DNA from: CAZKNJ01 sp964554185
Lineage (GTDB): Bacteria; 4484-113
DNA length: 22,964 nucleotides
Assembly: GCA_964554185.1 (NCBI GenBank)
Contig: CAZKNJ010000028.1
Span: forward strand, 1-22,964
Direction of reading: 5' to 3'
The stretch's first letter is position 1; each line of letters opens with the position of its first letter. The position numbers and the translations under genes were made by a program. Positions 6,733 to 14,996 of this stretch are shown in pieces. The notes below the pieces were generated by a model. The model was given only the letters and a program-made list of their open reading frames with translations. It did not search any database and was not told where the DNA came from.

Positions 6733-8151
6733 ATGAAGCCCATTGAGTTCGGAACCGACGGCTGGCGCGGGGTCATTTCGTTTGACTTCACTTTTCCGCG
6801 GACAGTGCTGGTCGTGGAGGCGGTGCGGCGGCACCTGGTGGAAGCCGGCAAGGCCGAACGGCCGATGCTGTTGGCGCACGACAACCGCTTCCTGGCACGA
6901 GAGTTCGCCGCCAACGCCGCGAACTACCTACAGGCAAGCGGCATGCGCGCGCTGATGTTCAAGCACTCGGTGCCCACGCCGGTGTGCGCCTTTGCCGTTC
7001 GCGCCCGAGAGGCGGCGGGCGCCTTGATGTTCACCGCCAGCCACAACCCGTACTACTACCTCGGCATCAAGTTCATTCCCGACTTCGCGGGGCCAGCAGA
7101 GGCTGAGACGACCAAGCGGATTACCGAGCTTATCCGCGAGCTTGAGCGCGAGGGTTTTACCGCACCGGAGCTGGCGACCAACTGGGACGGAGATTTGGTG
7201 GCCATCAAGGACGACTACTTCCGGCAGCTGGATTCGCTGGTGAATGCACCCGCTCTGCGCACTCTTCACGGTGAGTACTTGTACGCGGCATTCCACGGGG
7301 CCGGAGCGGGCTGGCTGGACGAATACCTGCAGCAGCGGGGCGTGAAAGTGCACAGCCACTCAGCCAGCCGCGATGTGCTTTTCGGCGGCCACCTACCCGA
7401 CCCCTCTCCCGAGAACCTCTTGCCGCTGGTCCCGCTGCTGGAAGAAAAGGGCTATGAGCTGGCTTTCGCCACCGACGGGGACGCCGACCGCTTCGGGGTC
7501 ATTTCGCGTTCGGGAACCTACTACGGCTGCAACCAAATACTCCCGATGCTCGCGGAGTTCCTGCTCACAGTGAAAGGGCTCAGCGGGCCGCTGGTGCGAA
7601 CGGTTGCCACTTCCCACCAGCTTGACCGGGTCGCGGCGAAGCACGGCGTCGCGCTGCTGGAGACGCCAGTCGGGTTCAAGTACGTGGGTAAGGCGTTGCG
7701 CGAGGGTGCGCTCATCGGCGGTGAGGAGTCCGGAGGGCTTTCGGTCGCAGGGCATGTGCCGGAGAAGGATGGGATACTCTCCATCGTCCTGCTGCTGGAT
7801 ATGCTCGCAACCAGCGGCGTGAACCTGGATGACGCATATGCGAGCTTCTGCGCCGAGTACGGCGAATCGCATTTCGTGCGCATTGACCTGCGGCTGACTA
7901 TGGAACAGAAAGCACACTTGCTCGAAGTAGTCGCCACCGCCGTGGGAGCAAGCGAGTTTCTTGGCCGGGATATTGCCCTAGTGAACACTACGGACGGCAC
8001 GAAGTTTGTCTTCACCGGCGGCGAGTGGATACTCTTCCGCCCATCGGGCACGGAGCTGGTCGTGCGCGTTTATATGGAGGCGCGGGACAAACGTACTTTT
8101 GCTGAGCTGAAATCCAGCGCTGAAGCGTTTATCAATGAGCACACAGCCTGA
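6733..8151 (+). CDS. Phosphoglucomutase/phosphomannomutase (alpha-D-phosphohexomutase)
   Basis: This enzyme interconverts hexose 6- and 1-phosphates through a phosphoserine intermediate in the cytoplasm. All four family signatures are present: the active-site loop TASHNP with the catalytic serine at 103, the Mg-binding loop DGDADRFG (Asp248, 250, 252), the sugar-recognition loop GGEESGG (329-335) and the phosphate-binding loop RPSGTE (436-441). Near the N-terminus is the usual GTDGWRG. The start is placed at ATG 6733, giving 472 residues and beginning MKPIEFGTDGWRG as relatives do; an earlier in-frame ATG (6646) would add 29 unrelated residues over the divergent gene. Glucose against mannose specificity is not resolved. 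Together with the divergent nucleotidyltransferase it makes a hexose-6-P to NDP-hexose route. Confidence 0.92.
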   Translation: MKPIEFGTDGWRGVISFDFTFPRTVLVVEAVRRHLVEAGKAERPMLLAHDNRFLAREFAANAANYLQASGMRALMFKHSVPTPVCAFAVRAREAAGALMFTASHNPYYYLGIKFIPDFAGPAEAETTKRITELIRELEREGFTAPELATNWDGDLVAIKDDYFRQLDSLVNAPALRTLHGEYLYAAFHGAGAGWLDEYLQQRGVKVHSHSASRDVLFGGHLPDPSPENLLPLVPLLEEKGYELAFATDGDADRFGVISRSGTYYGCNQILPMLAEFLLTVKGLSGPLVRTVATSHQLDRVAAKHGVALLETPVGFKYVGKALREGALIGGEESGGLSVAGHVPEKDGILSIVLLLDMLATSGVNLDDAYASFCAEYGESHFVRIDLRLTMEQKAHLLEVVATAVGASEFLGRDIALVNTTDGTKFVFTGGEWILFRPSGTELVVRVYMEARDKRTFAELKSSAEAFINEHTA

Positions 8152-9142
8152 AACCAACCGCCGGCTGCTGCAGGTGCGGGACCTCCAAGTGGACATTGCG
8201 GTGGACGCTGGAGTGATTCACGCAGTGCGGGGCGTCAGCTTTGAAATGGAGCGCGGGGAGACGGTCGGCATTGTTGGCGAGTCCGCCTGCGGCAAGTCGC
8301 TCACTGCGCTCTCACTCATGGGGCTGACACGCGACATCCCGGGGGCGAAGGTGGGAGGCAGTGTTCAGTTTGCGCCGCAAAAAGGGCAACCCGGAACCGT
8401 GTTGGATGTAGTCAAAGCGGGAGCGGCGGACCTGCGGCGAATCAGGGGAAACGAGATAGGGATAGTGTTTCAGGATCCAATCTCATCCCTGAATCCGGTC
8501 TTCACCATTGGCTTCCAGATAATGGAGCCGCTGATGCTGCACCGGAGAATGAGCCGTGACGAGGCGAGCGAAGAAGCCAAGCTGCTGCTGAGAATGGTGG
8601 GCATTGCCGAGTCCGACCAGCGCGCCAGCCACTTTCCGCACCAGCTGTCCGGAGGGATGCGTCAGCGGGTGATGATCGCCATCGCGCTCTCCTGCCAGCC
8701 CTCGCTGCTGATTGCGGATGAGCCCACAACGGCGCTGGACGTGACGGTACAAGCGCAGATACTCAGCTTGCTGCTGGACTTGCGCGACGAATTGGGCACC
8801 GCCATCATCCTTATCACCCATGACCTGGCCATTATTGCGGGGACCTGCGAGCGGGTGCTGGTGATGTACGCCGGACGCATTGTGGAGGCGACCAGCGTGG
8901 GCGCGTTTTTCTCCGCGCCCCGCCACCCCTACTCCCGCGCTCTCATCGAATCGCTGCCGCGCGCCGACCGCAAGAAAGACCTGGTGCCCATCGCCGGCCA
9001 GCCACCCGATCTCCTTACTGCGCCAGCCGGTTGCGCCTTCGCGGAACGGTGCCCGCGCGCTGATGAGACCTGCCTGCGGGTTGACCCGATGCTTGAGCAA
9101 ATGGGCGATTCCATGGCCGCCTGCCACCATCCGTGGGTCTAG
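8135..9142 (+). CDS. Oligopeptide/dipeptide-type ABC transporter ATPase (OppD/DppD family)
   Basis: This is one of the two ATPases that drive peptide- or nickel-type ABC importers. Motifs in order: Walker A GESACGKS (48-55), Q-loop FQDPISSLNP (111-120), ABC signature LSGGMRQR (170-177), Walker B LLIADEP followed by TTALD, and the switch histidine in LITHDLA. The C-terminal oligo_HPY extension is present (HPYSRALIESLP), with its cysteine pattern CAFAERCPRADETC and a final ACHHP. The length of 335 is normal. It overlaps the mutase end by 17 bases and appears to share its transcript. No permease, binding protein or OppF partner is in the window, so it is an orphan here; the partners must lie elsewhere or be absent. 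Family assignment is secure, substrate unknown. Confidence 0.9.
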   Translation: MSTQPETNRRLLQVRDLQVDIAVDAGVIHAVRGVSFEMERGETVGIVGESACGKSLTALSLMGLTRDIPGAKVGGSVQFAPQKGQPGTVLDVVKAGAADLRRIRGNEIGIVFQDPISSLNPVFTIGFQIMEPLMLHRRMSRDEASEEAKLLLRMVGIAESDQRASHFPHQLSGGMRQRVMIAIALSCQPSLLIADEPTTALDVTVQAQILSLLLDLRDELGTAIILITHDLAIIAGTCERVLVMYAGRIVEATSVGAFFSAPRHPYSRALIESLPRADRKKDLVPIAGQPPDLLTAPAGCAFAERCPRADETCLRVDPMLEQMGDSMAACHHPWV

Positions 9143-9164
9143 ATTCCGCGCTGCTCTAAGACCC
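9135..9164 (+). terminator. Hairpin at the end of the ABC ATPase gene
   Basis: GGGTCTAGA pairs with TCT-A-AGACCC (one bulged A) around an 11-base loop. The stem contains the TAG stop codon (9140-9142). It is followed by TTCTGG, not a clear U-tract, so this is a candidate terminator or 3'-end stabiliser only. Confidence 0.35.
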
Positions 9165-9189
9165 TTCTGGCCACTTCCTGTTAACTGAC

Positions 9190-9311
9190 TTGTGAAATCA
9201 TTCTCAAGTGTGTTATGATGCTGTGCACGCTAATCTTGCCGCATCCGCGGTAGTACAATGAGGCGAGCAACAGGCTACTGCTGTGGCCTGCCGCCGGGCT
9301 TATGCTACAAT
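9190..9311 (+). promoter_or_regulatory. Promoter region of the 2-oxoacid oxidoreductase operon
   Basis: The 205-base gap before the ferredoxin gene holds two promoter candidates and no gene. The first has TTGTGA (9190-9195) and TATGAT (9214-9219) with an 18-base spacer. The second is an extended -10, TGCTACAAT (9303-9311), without a good -35; it would give a leader of about 30 bases. The same TGC-TANAAT form occurs before the Liv operon at 15949-15957. Which is used cannot be told from sequence. Confidence 0.45.
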
Positions 9312-9347
9312 GCAAAGCACAACCTTCACAAATGAGGTATCTGCTAA

Positions 9348-9584
9348 ATGCCGATGATTGAAATCCTCGATGACACGTGCAAGGGCTGCCTTCTGTGTAT
9401 ACCGGCCTGCCCGTACGGCCTAATTCACAACACCAAAGCGAAGATAAACAAGCGGGGCCTTTACCCAGTGGAGTATGTTGACCCGGAGCACAAGTGCACC
9501 GGCTGCAAGCTGTGCGCAGTCGTGTGCCCTGATGTAGCGATAATCGTCTACAAAGAGCCCAAAGAGAAGAAGAAGAGCGCTTAA
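9348..9584 (+). CDS. 2-oxoacid:ferredoxin oxidoreductase delta subunit (2x[4Fe-4S] ferredoxin)
   Basis: This 78-residue protein is a bacterial-type ferredoxin with two complete [4Fe-4S] motifs: Cys11, 14, 17, 21 (CKGCLLCIPAC) and Cys50, 53, 56, 60 (CTGCKLCAVVC). It would carry electrons from the beta-subunit cluster to free ferredoxin. The lysine-rich C-terminus (KEPKEKKKSA) is typical of these small subunits. GAGGT (9334-9338) lies nine bases before the ATG. It is the first of four genes in delta-alpha-beta-gamma order, 25 bases ahead of the alpha subunit, the arrangement seen in KOR and VOR enzymes of anaerobes. Role is secure by context; the substrate depends on the alpha and beta subunits. 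Confidence 0.92.
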   Translation: MPMIEILDDTCKGCLLCIPACPYGLIHNTKAKINKRGLYPVEYVDPEHKCTGCKLCAVVCPDVAIIVYKEPKEKKKSA

Positions 9585-9609
9585 CCTTAAACCGGAATGA
9601 GGTGGACTG

Positions 9610-10719
9610 ATGTCTGACGAACGTGTATTCATGAAGGGTAATCACGCGGTGTGCGAAGGAGCGTACCGCGCGGGCTGCAAAGCCTATTTTGGTTACCCTA
9701 TCACGCCGCAGAACGAAACGACGGAGTATATGAGCGCCCATATCTGGGAGCACGGCGGCGTGTTCATCCAGTCTGAGAGCGAGATCGCCGCCATAAACAT
9801 GGTGATGGGAGCGTCGGCCGCCGGATTCCGGGCGATGACCAGCTCAAGCTCGCCCGGCATATCGCTTAAGCAGGAGGGTATCTCCTACATCGCGATGATG
9901 GAGCTGCCGATGCTGGTGATGAATGTCGTGCGCTGCGGCTCCGGGCTTGGGAACATCGCCCCGCACCAGGGCGATTACTTCCAGGCCACCCGCGGCGGCG
10001 GGCACGGAGATTACCGGATGATCACGCTGGCGCCCAATTCGGTGCAAGAGATGGCGCAATTCGCCTACGACGGATTGGCTTTGGCGGATAAGTGGCGCAA
10101 TCCCGCGATGATACTCACCGACGGGACTATCGGCCAGATGATGGAGCCGGTGGACTTCTCGCCGATGCCATGGATGGAGGCGCCGGACAAGAGCGAATGG
10201 CGCCTGGACGAGTTCCAGGAGGGGCGTGAACGCCATGTGCTGAGCTCCATCTACCTGGATCCGGCGGATATGGCGGTCGCCCACGAGAAGCTCATCGCCA
10301 AGTATGAGCGGCTGACGGCCGAGGAGGTCAGGTACACGGACTTCATGGCGGATGATGCGGAAGTGCTGGTAGTTGCCATCGGCTCGCCCAGCCGCGTGGT
10401 GCGCAGCGCCGTGCGCCAGCTTAGAGCCGACGGACACAAGGTTGGGCTGTTCCGGCCCATCACCGTATGGCCCTATCCTTACGAGCAGATACGCGAGTAC
10501 GCGAAAAACAAACACGTGAAGGCCATAGTGGTGGCCGAGATGAACTGGGGCCAGATGGTGGAGGACGTGAAGCTGGCCGTACTGGAGGAGAAGCCCATCC
10601 ACTTCATCGCCAAGCATGGCGGACTCACCTTCACACCGGACGATCTTACTGAACCGATTCTCCAGATACTCAAGAACCCCGAAAACCCGTCCACGCTGTG
10701 GGATGCGGTCAGGAGTTGA
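9610..10719 (+). CDS. vorB: 2-oxoacid:ferredoxin oxidoreductase alpha subunit (VorB/KorA type)
   Basis: The alpha subunit provides the pyrimidine side of the thiamine diphosphate site and contributes to substrate and CoA binding. The N-terminus (KGNHAVCEGAYRAGCKAYFG, then YPITPQNE) and the block TSSSSPGISLKQEGISYIAM are characteristic of this family. The C-terminal domain (about 245-360; VLVVAIGSPSRVV, LFRPITVWPYP) is the transketolase-C-like part. At 369 residues it matches proteins usually named VorB (3-methyl-2-oxobutanoate) or KorA (2-oxoglutarate). Which acid is used, branched-chain 2-oxoacid or 2-oxoglutarate, cannot be settled here; the vorB symbol is by sequence resemblance. GAGGTGG lies about eight bases before the ATG. 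The oxygen-sensitive reaction makes acyl-CoA, CO2 and reduced ferredoxin, or runs in reverse. Confidence 0.88.
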   Translation: MSDERVFMKGNHAVCEGAYRAGCKAYFGYPITPQNETTEYMSAHIWEHGGVFIQSESEIAAINMVMGASAAGFRAMTSSSSPGISLKQEGISYIAMMELPMLVMNVVRCGSGLGNIAPHQGDYFQATRGGGHGDYRMITLAPNSVQEMAQFAYDGLALADKWRNPAMILTDGTIGQMMEPVDFSPMPWMEAPDKSEWRLDEFQEGRERHVLSSIYLDPADMAVAHEKLIAKYERLTAEEVRYTDFMADDAEVLVVAIGSPSRVVRSAVRQLRADGHKVGLFRPITVWPYPYEQIREYAKNKHVKAIVVAEMNWGQMVEDVKLAVLEEKPIHFIAKHGGLTFTPDDLTEPILQILKNPENPSTLWDAVRS

Positions 10720-10721
10720 TT

Positions 10722-11536
<815 letters not shown>

Positions 11537-11537
<1 letters not shown>

Positions 11538-12100
11538 TGCTGGAGGAATACGTATTCGCCGGATTTGGCGGCCAGGGCATCATGACTATCGGCCAGATCA
11601 TCGCCTACGCGGGGATGATCCAGGGATTTGACACCGCGTGGATTCCCAGCTACGGGCCGGAAAGCCGCGGCGGCACTGCGAACTGCAATGTCGTCGTCAG
11701 CGACGAGTCCATCGGCAGCCCGCATACGCACCACCCGAACGGCGTCATCGTGATGAATGCGCCGAGCTTTGATAAGTTCGAGCCGATGATGCAGCCCGGC
11801 GGGGCGCTCATCATCAACCGCAACCTCGTCCCGCAAAAGAGCAAGCGCGACGATCTCAGCATCTTCTACATCCCGACGGCGGACATCGCGATGGCAGTCG
11901 GGCATCCGGTGCTGGCGGCGGTGGTGGGACTGGGCGCGTTCATCGCAGCTCGCGGCGTGGTGACGGACGAGAACATGGAAAAGGGCATTGACTGGGCGCT
12001 CCCATCGCACCGCAAGGACATGCTGGAGATGAACCTCAAGGCCTATTACGAGGGCAAGAAGGCGGTGGAGGAGCAAATGAAGGCGGCAACGCCCAAGTAA
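11537..12100 (+). CDS. 2-oxoacid:ferredoxin oxidoreductase gamma subunit
   Basis: The gamma subunit is the Rossmann-like CoA-side domain of multi-subunit 2-oxoacid:ferredoxin oxidoreductases. The opening FAGFGGQGIMTIGQIIAYAG and the block SYGPESRGGTANCNVVVSD are hallmarks of the family, and the 187-residue length is typical. The ATG overlaps the beta-subunit TAA by one base, with AGGAGG (11521-11526) ten bases upstream, so translation is coupled. It is the last gene of the operon: a hairpin follows at 12129-12166 and the next gene is convergent. The identity of the family is secure; the oxoacid substrate is that of the whole complex and remains open. Confidence 0.92.
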
Positions 12101-12128
12101 CTCGCTACTCCTTCAACTTTGGTGGGGG

Positions 12129-12166
12129 AATGAAGTGGAGCGGTCCCTCGGGGCCGCTTCATTATT
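12129..12166. terminator. Hairpin terminator between convergent operons
   Basis: AGCGGTCC (12139-12146) pairs with GGGCCGCT (12151-12158) with one G-T wobble around a CTCG tetraloop. An outer AATGA/TCATT extends the stem past a five-base bulge. On the plus strand ATTATT follows the stem. It lies between the gamma-subunit stop and the mtaB stop, so it may serve both strands, more plausibly the plus strand. Confidence 0.6.
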
Positions 12167-12173
12167 ACCGGGC

Positions 12174-13385
12174 TCATGCCAGCGTCCCGGTGAAGACCCC
12201 GTTCTCCAGGCTTTCCAGGCGCACCTTGACCAGCCCCACCCTCCAGTCCGCAGTTGAGATCTTCACCAGTTGGTAGCTTTCACCATATCCGCGCCCGCGT
12301 CTTTCCAGCGCCACGGTGCAGGTTTCGCCGACGAAGCGCGACCAGGACTCATGCGAGACTACGCCCAGTGCCTCCTTCAGCGCGTCAAACCGGCGGCGCA
12401 CTTCGCGTGAAGGCAGCAGCTTCAGACTGGCAGCCTTCGTTTGCGGACGGCGGCTGAAACGGAAGAGATGCGCCCGCTCAAAGGCGCAGTCACGCACCAG
12501 CTGCAGCGTCTGCGCGAAATCCTCATCCGTCTCCGAAGGATAGCCAACCATGATGTCGGTGGTCACGGCGCCGTGAGGAAACTCGGAGCGGAAGCGGTTC
12601 ACCAGTGAAACGAATTCGGCGGCGGTGTACGGGCGGCCCATATCGCGCAGAACCCGGTCGCTGCCGGATTGCAGCGGCAAATGGAGGTGCGGGCACATGC
12701 GCGGATGGCGCATTAGTTCCAGCAAAGCACTATCCACATGCTGCGGCTCAATGGACGAGAGGCGCAGGCGCGTGGTCTCCGGTAGCATGGCAAGAACCTG
12801 AGCCAGCAAGCCGCTTATCCCCATACCGGAGCCGTTATCATAGAGGCCGATGTTGGTGCCGCAAAGCACGATTTCGGGGACGCCTTCAGATGTAGCAGCT
12901 GCTACGCGGTCAAGCACTTGGTTCAGCGGCACGCTGCTAAGCGTACGGACGAACGGGACAATGCAATACGAGCAGTAGCTGTTGCAGCCGTCCTGCACTT
13001 TGATGAAGCGGCGGGTACGATTGGCGGGCGGCGTTTCCGCAGATTCACCACGTCCTACGGGCATATGCGCCAGTAGAGACTCGGCGTTTGGAATAAGGCG
13101 CACGCCCAGTTCCGCCAGCTCGCGGGCGATGGATTCTTCGCGCACCGCGCAACCGGTGACGATGACCTCAGCTTTCGGGTTCTGTTGCTGCAAGCGACGG
13201 ATGTACTGCCGGGCTTTCTTGACCGCGGTGGCGGTCACACAGCAAGTGTTGATGATGAAAACTCCGCCGGCTGCTTCACGCGAATCGTAGTCGGCACTGA
13301 TTCCTCGCGAATGAAGCTGCGCGGCCAGCTCTTCGCTGTCGGCGAAGTTGACCTTGCAGCCGAAGGTCTTTATGCGCACCTGCAC
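12174..13385 (-). CDS. mtaB: tRNA (t6A37-C2) methylthiotransferase MtaB
   Basis: MtaB is a radical-SAM enzyme that adds a methylthio group to N6-threonylcarbamoyladenosine at tRNA position 37. The N-terminal domain has the MtaB-type opening KTFGCKVNFADSE, with cluster cysteines Cys10, Cys48 (in NTCC) and Cys79 (TGCA). The radical-SAM cluster cysteines are 134, 138 and 141 (CNSYCSYC). The C-terminal part (about 335-403) fits a TRAM RNA-binding domain (CTVALERRGRGYGES). The GCKVN form and 403-residue length separate it from MiaB and RimO. Translation starts at GTG 13385; the Shine-Dalgarno is weak. It follows the ATPase activator gene by nine bases, so it is likely co-transcribed with the double-cubane reductase pair, with no obvious functional link. 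Confidence 0.93.
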   Translation of the reverse strand: MQVRIKTFGCKVNFADSEELAAQLHSRGISADYDSREAAGGVFIINTCCVTATAVKKARQYIRRLQQQNPKAEVIVTGCAVREESIARELAELGVRLIPNAESLLAHMPVGRGESAETPPANRTRRFIKVQDGCNSYCSYCIVPFVRTLSSVPLNQVLDRVAAATSEGVPEIVLCGTNIGLYDNGSGMGISGLLAQVLAMLPETTRLRLSSIEPQHVDSALLELMRHPRMCPHLHLPLQSGSDRVLRDMGRPYTAAEFVSLVNRFRSEFPHGAVTTDIMVGYPSETDEDFAQTLQLVRDCAFERAHLFRFSRRPQTKAASLKLLPSREVRRRFDALKEALGVVSHESWSRFVGETCTVALERRGRGYGESYQLVKISTADWRVGLVKVRLESLENGVFTGTLA

Positions 13386-13394
13386 CGGGCCATT

Positions 13395-14159
13395 CTATCT
13401 CACCGGCAGCGTCTGAAACCTGGCGGCGTACAGCGCTGCGCCCAGCGCGCCCACAACATCGGGCTCTTCGGGAACCAGCACTTCGCCCGAGGTGGAGCGG
13501 CGCACGAGCTCGGTGATGCATGCGTTGCGCGCCACTCCACCGGCGAATACTAGGGGTGTTGCCTTTGTTACGCGCCGCAGCATGCCGAGCGAACGGCGCA
13601 CGATGGAAGCATGCACGGCCAGCGCCACGTCCTCAGCGTTGGCGCCGCGCGCGATAAGCGACGTCACTTCGGACTCGGCGAAAACAGTGCACATGCTGTT
13701 AATGGTGATGCCCTCACGCCCGCGCAGGGCGAACCGGCCGAAGTCCTCTAGCGGCGCCTGGAAGCTGGTGGCCATGAATTCCAGGAACTTGCCGGTGCCG
13801 GCGGCGCAGCGGTCGTTCATCTCAAACTTCATCACGCCGCCCCTGTCGTCCAGCGCGATAGCCTTGGCGTCCTGGCCGCCGATGTCCAAAATGGCGCGGC
13901 AGCCGGGGTATAGGTAGCGCGCACCCAGCGCATAGGCTTGTATCTCGGTGATGTTTACACCGCCCAGGTCGCCGTTGAGCAGGTTCCGGCCGTAGCCGGT
14001 GGCGACCAGAGTGTCGAAGGAGCAGCCGTCCAGCATCCGGCGGCACTGCGCCAGCGGGTTGAAGGTGGAGTCTTCCCGCCGGGAGGATACTACCTCGCCG
14101 TTGTCCAGCAGCACCAGCTCGATGCTGCGGGAACCAATGTCTATGCCGGCGACAACCAT
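13395..14159 (-). CDS. BadF/HgdC-type ATPase activator of a double-cubane or dehydratase enzyme
   Basis: This family uses ATP to inject a low-potential electron into a partner iron-sulfur enzyme (2-hydroxyacyl-CoA dehydratases, benzoyl-CoA reductases, double-cubane cluster proteins). The ASKHA nucleotide-binding fold is visible: phosphate-1 loop GIDIGSRSIELVLLDNG (residues 5-21), DIGGQDAKAI (92-101) and FAGGVARN (205-212). One [4Fe-4S] cluster is shared between two monomers through Cys118 (NDRCAAGTG) and Cys157 (NSMCTVFAESE), both present. The 254-residue length matches HgdC. ATG at 14159 lies three bases after the stop of the reductase gene, so the pair is translationally coupled. A pair with a single D-component-like partner, with no second dehydratase subunit, points to a double-cubane reductase system more than a true dehydratase. 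Confidence 0.9.
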   Translation of the reverse strand: MVVAGIDIGSRSIELVLLDNGEVVSSRREDSTFNPLAQCRRMLDGCSFDTLVATGYGRNLLNGDLGGVNITEIQAYALGARYLYPGCRAILDIGGQDAKAIALDDRGGVMKFEMNDRCAAGTGKFLEFMATSFQAPLEDFGRFALRGREGITINSMCTVFAESEVTSLIARGANAEDVALAVHASIVRRSLGMLRRVTKATPLVFAGGVARNACITELVRRSTSGEVLVPEEPDVVGALGAALYAARFQTLPVR

Positions 14160-14162
14160 CGT

Positions 14163-14861
14163 TTACGAAATGCGTTCAATGAACGCCTGGATGCGGGTGC
14201 GGAGCTGCTCCACGTCCTCCATGGAGTAATCGGTCTCCAGCCGCAGCACGGGGATTCCGCGCTTCTCCAGTTCCGCCTCCACGCTCATTGATTCAATCTG
14301 GTAGGGCTGGCAAAACTGCAGGCTGTAGTGGATCACGCCGTTGGCGTGGTACTGCTCGTACATCTCAACGATGTGCTTCAGGCGGTCTTCGTTGGGGGTG
14401 AAGATGGCGCAGTCAATATCGAAGTANNNNNNNNNNNNNNNNNNNNNNNNNNNNNNNNNNNNNNNNNNNNNNNNNNNNNNNNNNNNNNNNNNNNNNNNNN
14501 NNNNNNNNNNNNNNNNNNNNNNNNNNCGCGGCAGCAGGCGCTCCACCTCGTCGGTGGCGAATTCCGCGCCGGTGCACAGGCCGACCATGGTGGCGCCGGA
14601 CGCGCGCACAATCTCTTCGGGCACGAAGACGCAGAACGCGCCAACCACTTTGTGCCCCTGCTCCTTGCCGTCCAGCAGTTCTTTGACGCGCAGCCCGTGG
14701 ACTTCGCTCATCACGAAGTCGAAGTACTTCATGCCCTCGGGCCGGTTCCGCTGCGCCAGAAAGATGTCGGTGTAGAACTTGCCCAGCGTCTGCAGCAGCA
14801 CGTCGTGCGCCTGCAGGTCCAGCCCCAGCGATTCCCACATCGGTTCGTAGGTTTGTTCCAT
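14163..14861 (-). CDS. Double-cubane / 2-hydroxyacyl-CoA dehydratase D-component-like reductase, interrupted by assembly gap
   Basis: Both ends are recognisable. The N-terminal part (14527-14861) has YFDFVMSEVHGLRVKELLDG and the block FCVFVPEEIVRASGATMVGL; the C-terminal part (14163-14426) has DGVIHYSLQ-like GVIHYSLQFCQPYQ and VLRLETDYSMEDV. The 100 N between them replace the central segment, where the family's cluster cysteines lie. Members are usually near 400 residues or more; about 198 are visible here, so roughly 200 are missing. The apparent open frame through the N run is chance. I place the start at ATG 14861, preceded by GGAGG with a five-base spacer, and not at a TTG 19 codons earlier that lacks one. 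The reaction is ATP-driven reduction of an unknown substrate, with electrons supplied by the adjacent activator. Confidence 0.8.
   Translation of the reverse strand: MEQTYEPMWESLGLDLQAHDVLLQTLGKFYTDIFLAQRNRPEGMKYFDFVMSEVHGLRVKELLDGKEQGHKVVGAFCVFVPEEIVRASGATMVGLCTGAEFATDEVERLLPXXXXXXXXXXXXXXXXXXXXXXXXXXXXXXXXXXYFDIDCAIFTPNEDRLKHIVEMYEQYHANGVIHYSLQFCQPYQIESMSVEAELEKRGIPVLRLETDYSMEDVEQLRTRIQAFIERIS
14427..14526. other. Assembly gap (100 N)
   Basis: Exactly 100 N, the conventional filler for a scaffold gap of unknown length. Both flanks encode parts of the same protein family in the right order and strand, so the join looks correct. The true distance is probably several hundred bases longer than shown. 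Confidence 0.97.
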
Positions 14862-14866
14862 CGCCG

Positions 14867-14964
14867 CCTCCAGTGCGTGTTGCAGAGAGCATACAATGGT
14901 AGCGGTCAATATGTCCAATAGATGTGGGCTATATGCGGGGCGTGATACATAGACGCACTGGAGG
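14867..14964. repeat. 12-base inverted repeat upstream of the reductase gene
   Basis: CCTCCAGTGCGT (14867-14878) and its exact reverse complement ACGCACTGGAGG (14953-14964) are separated by 74 bases. The left copy contains the Shine-Dalgarno of the reductase gene. The interval between LysR stop and reductase start (14862-14996) otherwise holds only a weak minus-strand promoter candidate (TTGGAC with TATGCT about 19 bases on) and no gene. Confidence 0.4.
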
Positions 14965-14996
14965 AGGCAAACGCCATAGACAAATCCGCTGCGGTC

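Noticed and set aside
9181..9753. 190-codon minus-strand open frame covering the oxidoreductase promoter region
   Set aside because: It is antisense to the ferredoxin gene with its eight motif cysteines, and the predicted protein has no coherent domain.
9844..10617. 257-codon minus-strand open frame
   Set aside because: It is antisense to the alpha subunit of the oxidoreductase, with a His/Arg/Gln-rich composition and no recognisable domain.
14163..14918. A continuous 251-residue protein across the N run
   Set aside because: The frame is continuous only because the filler happens to be 100 bases; family length shows the gap is larger, and the TTG start lacks a ribosome-binding site that the ATG at 14861 has.
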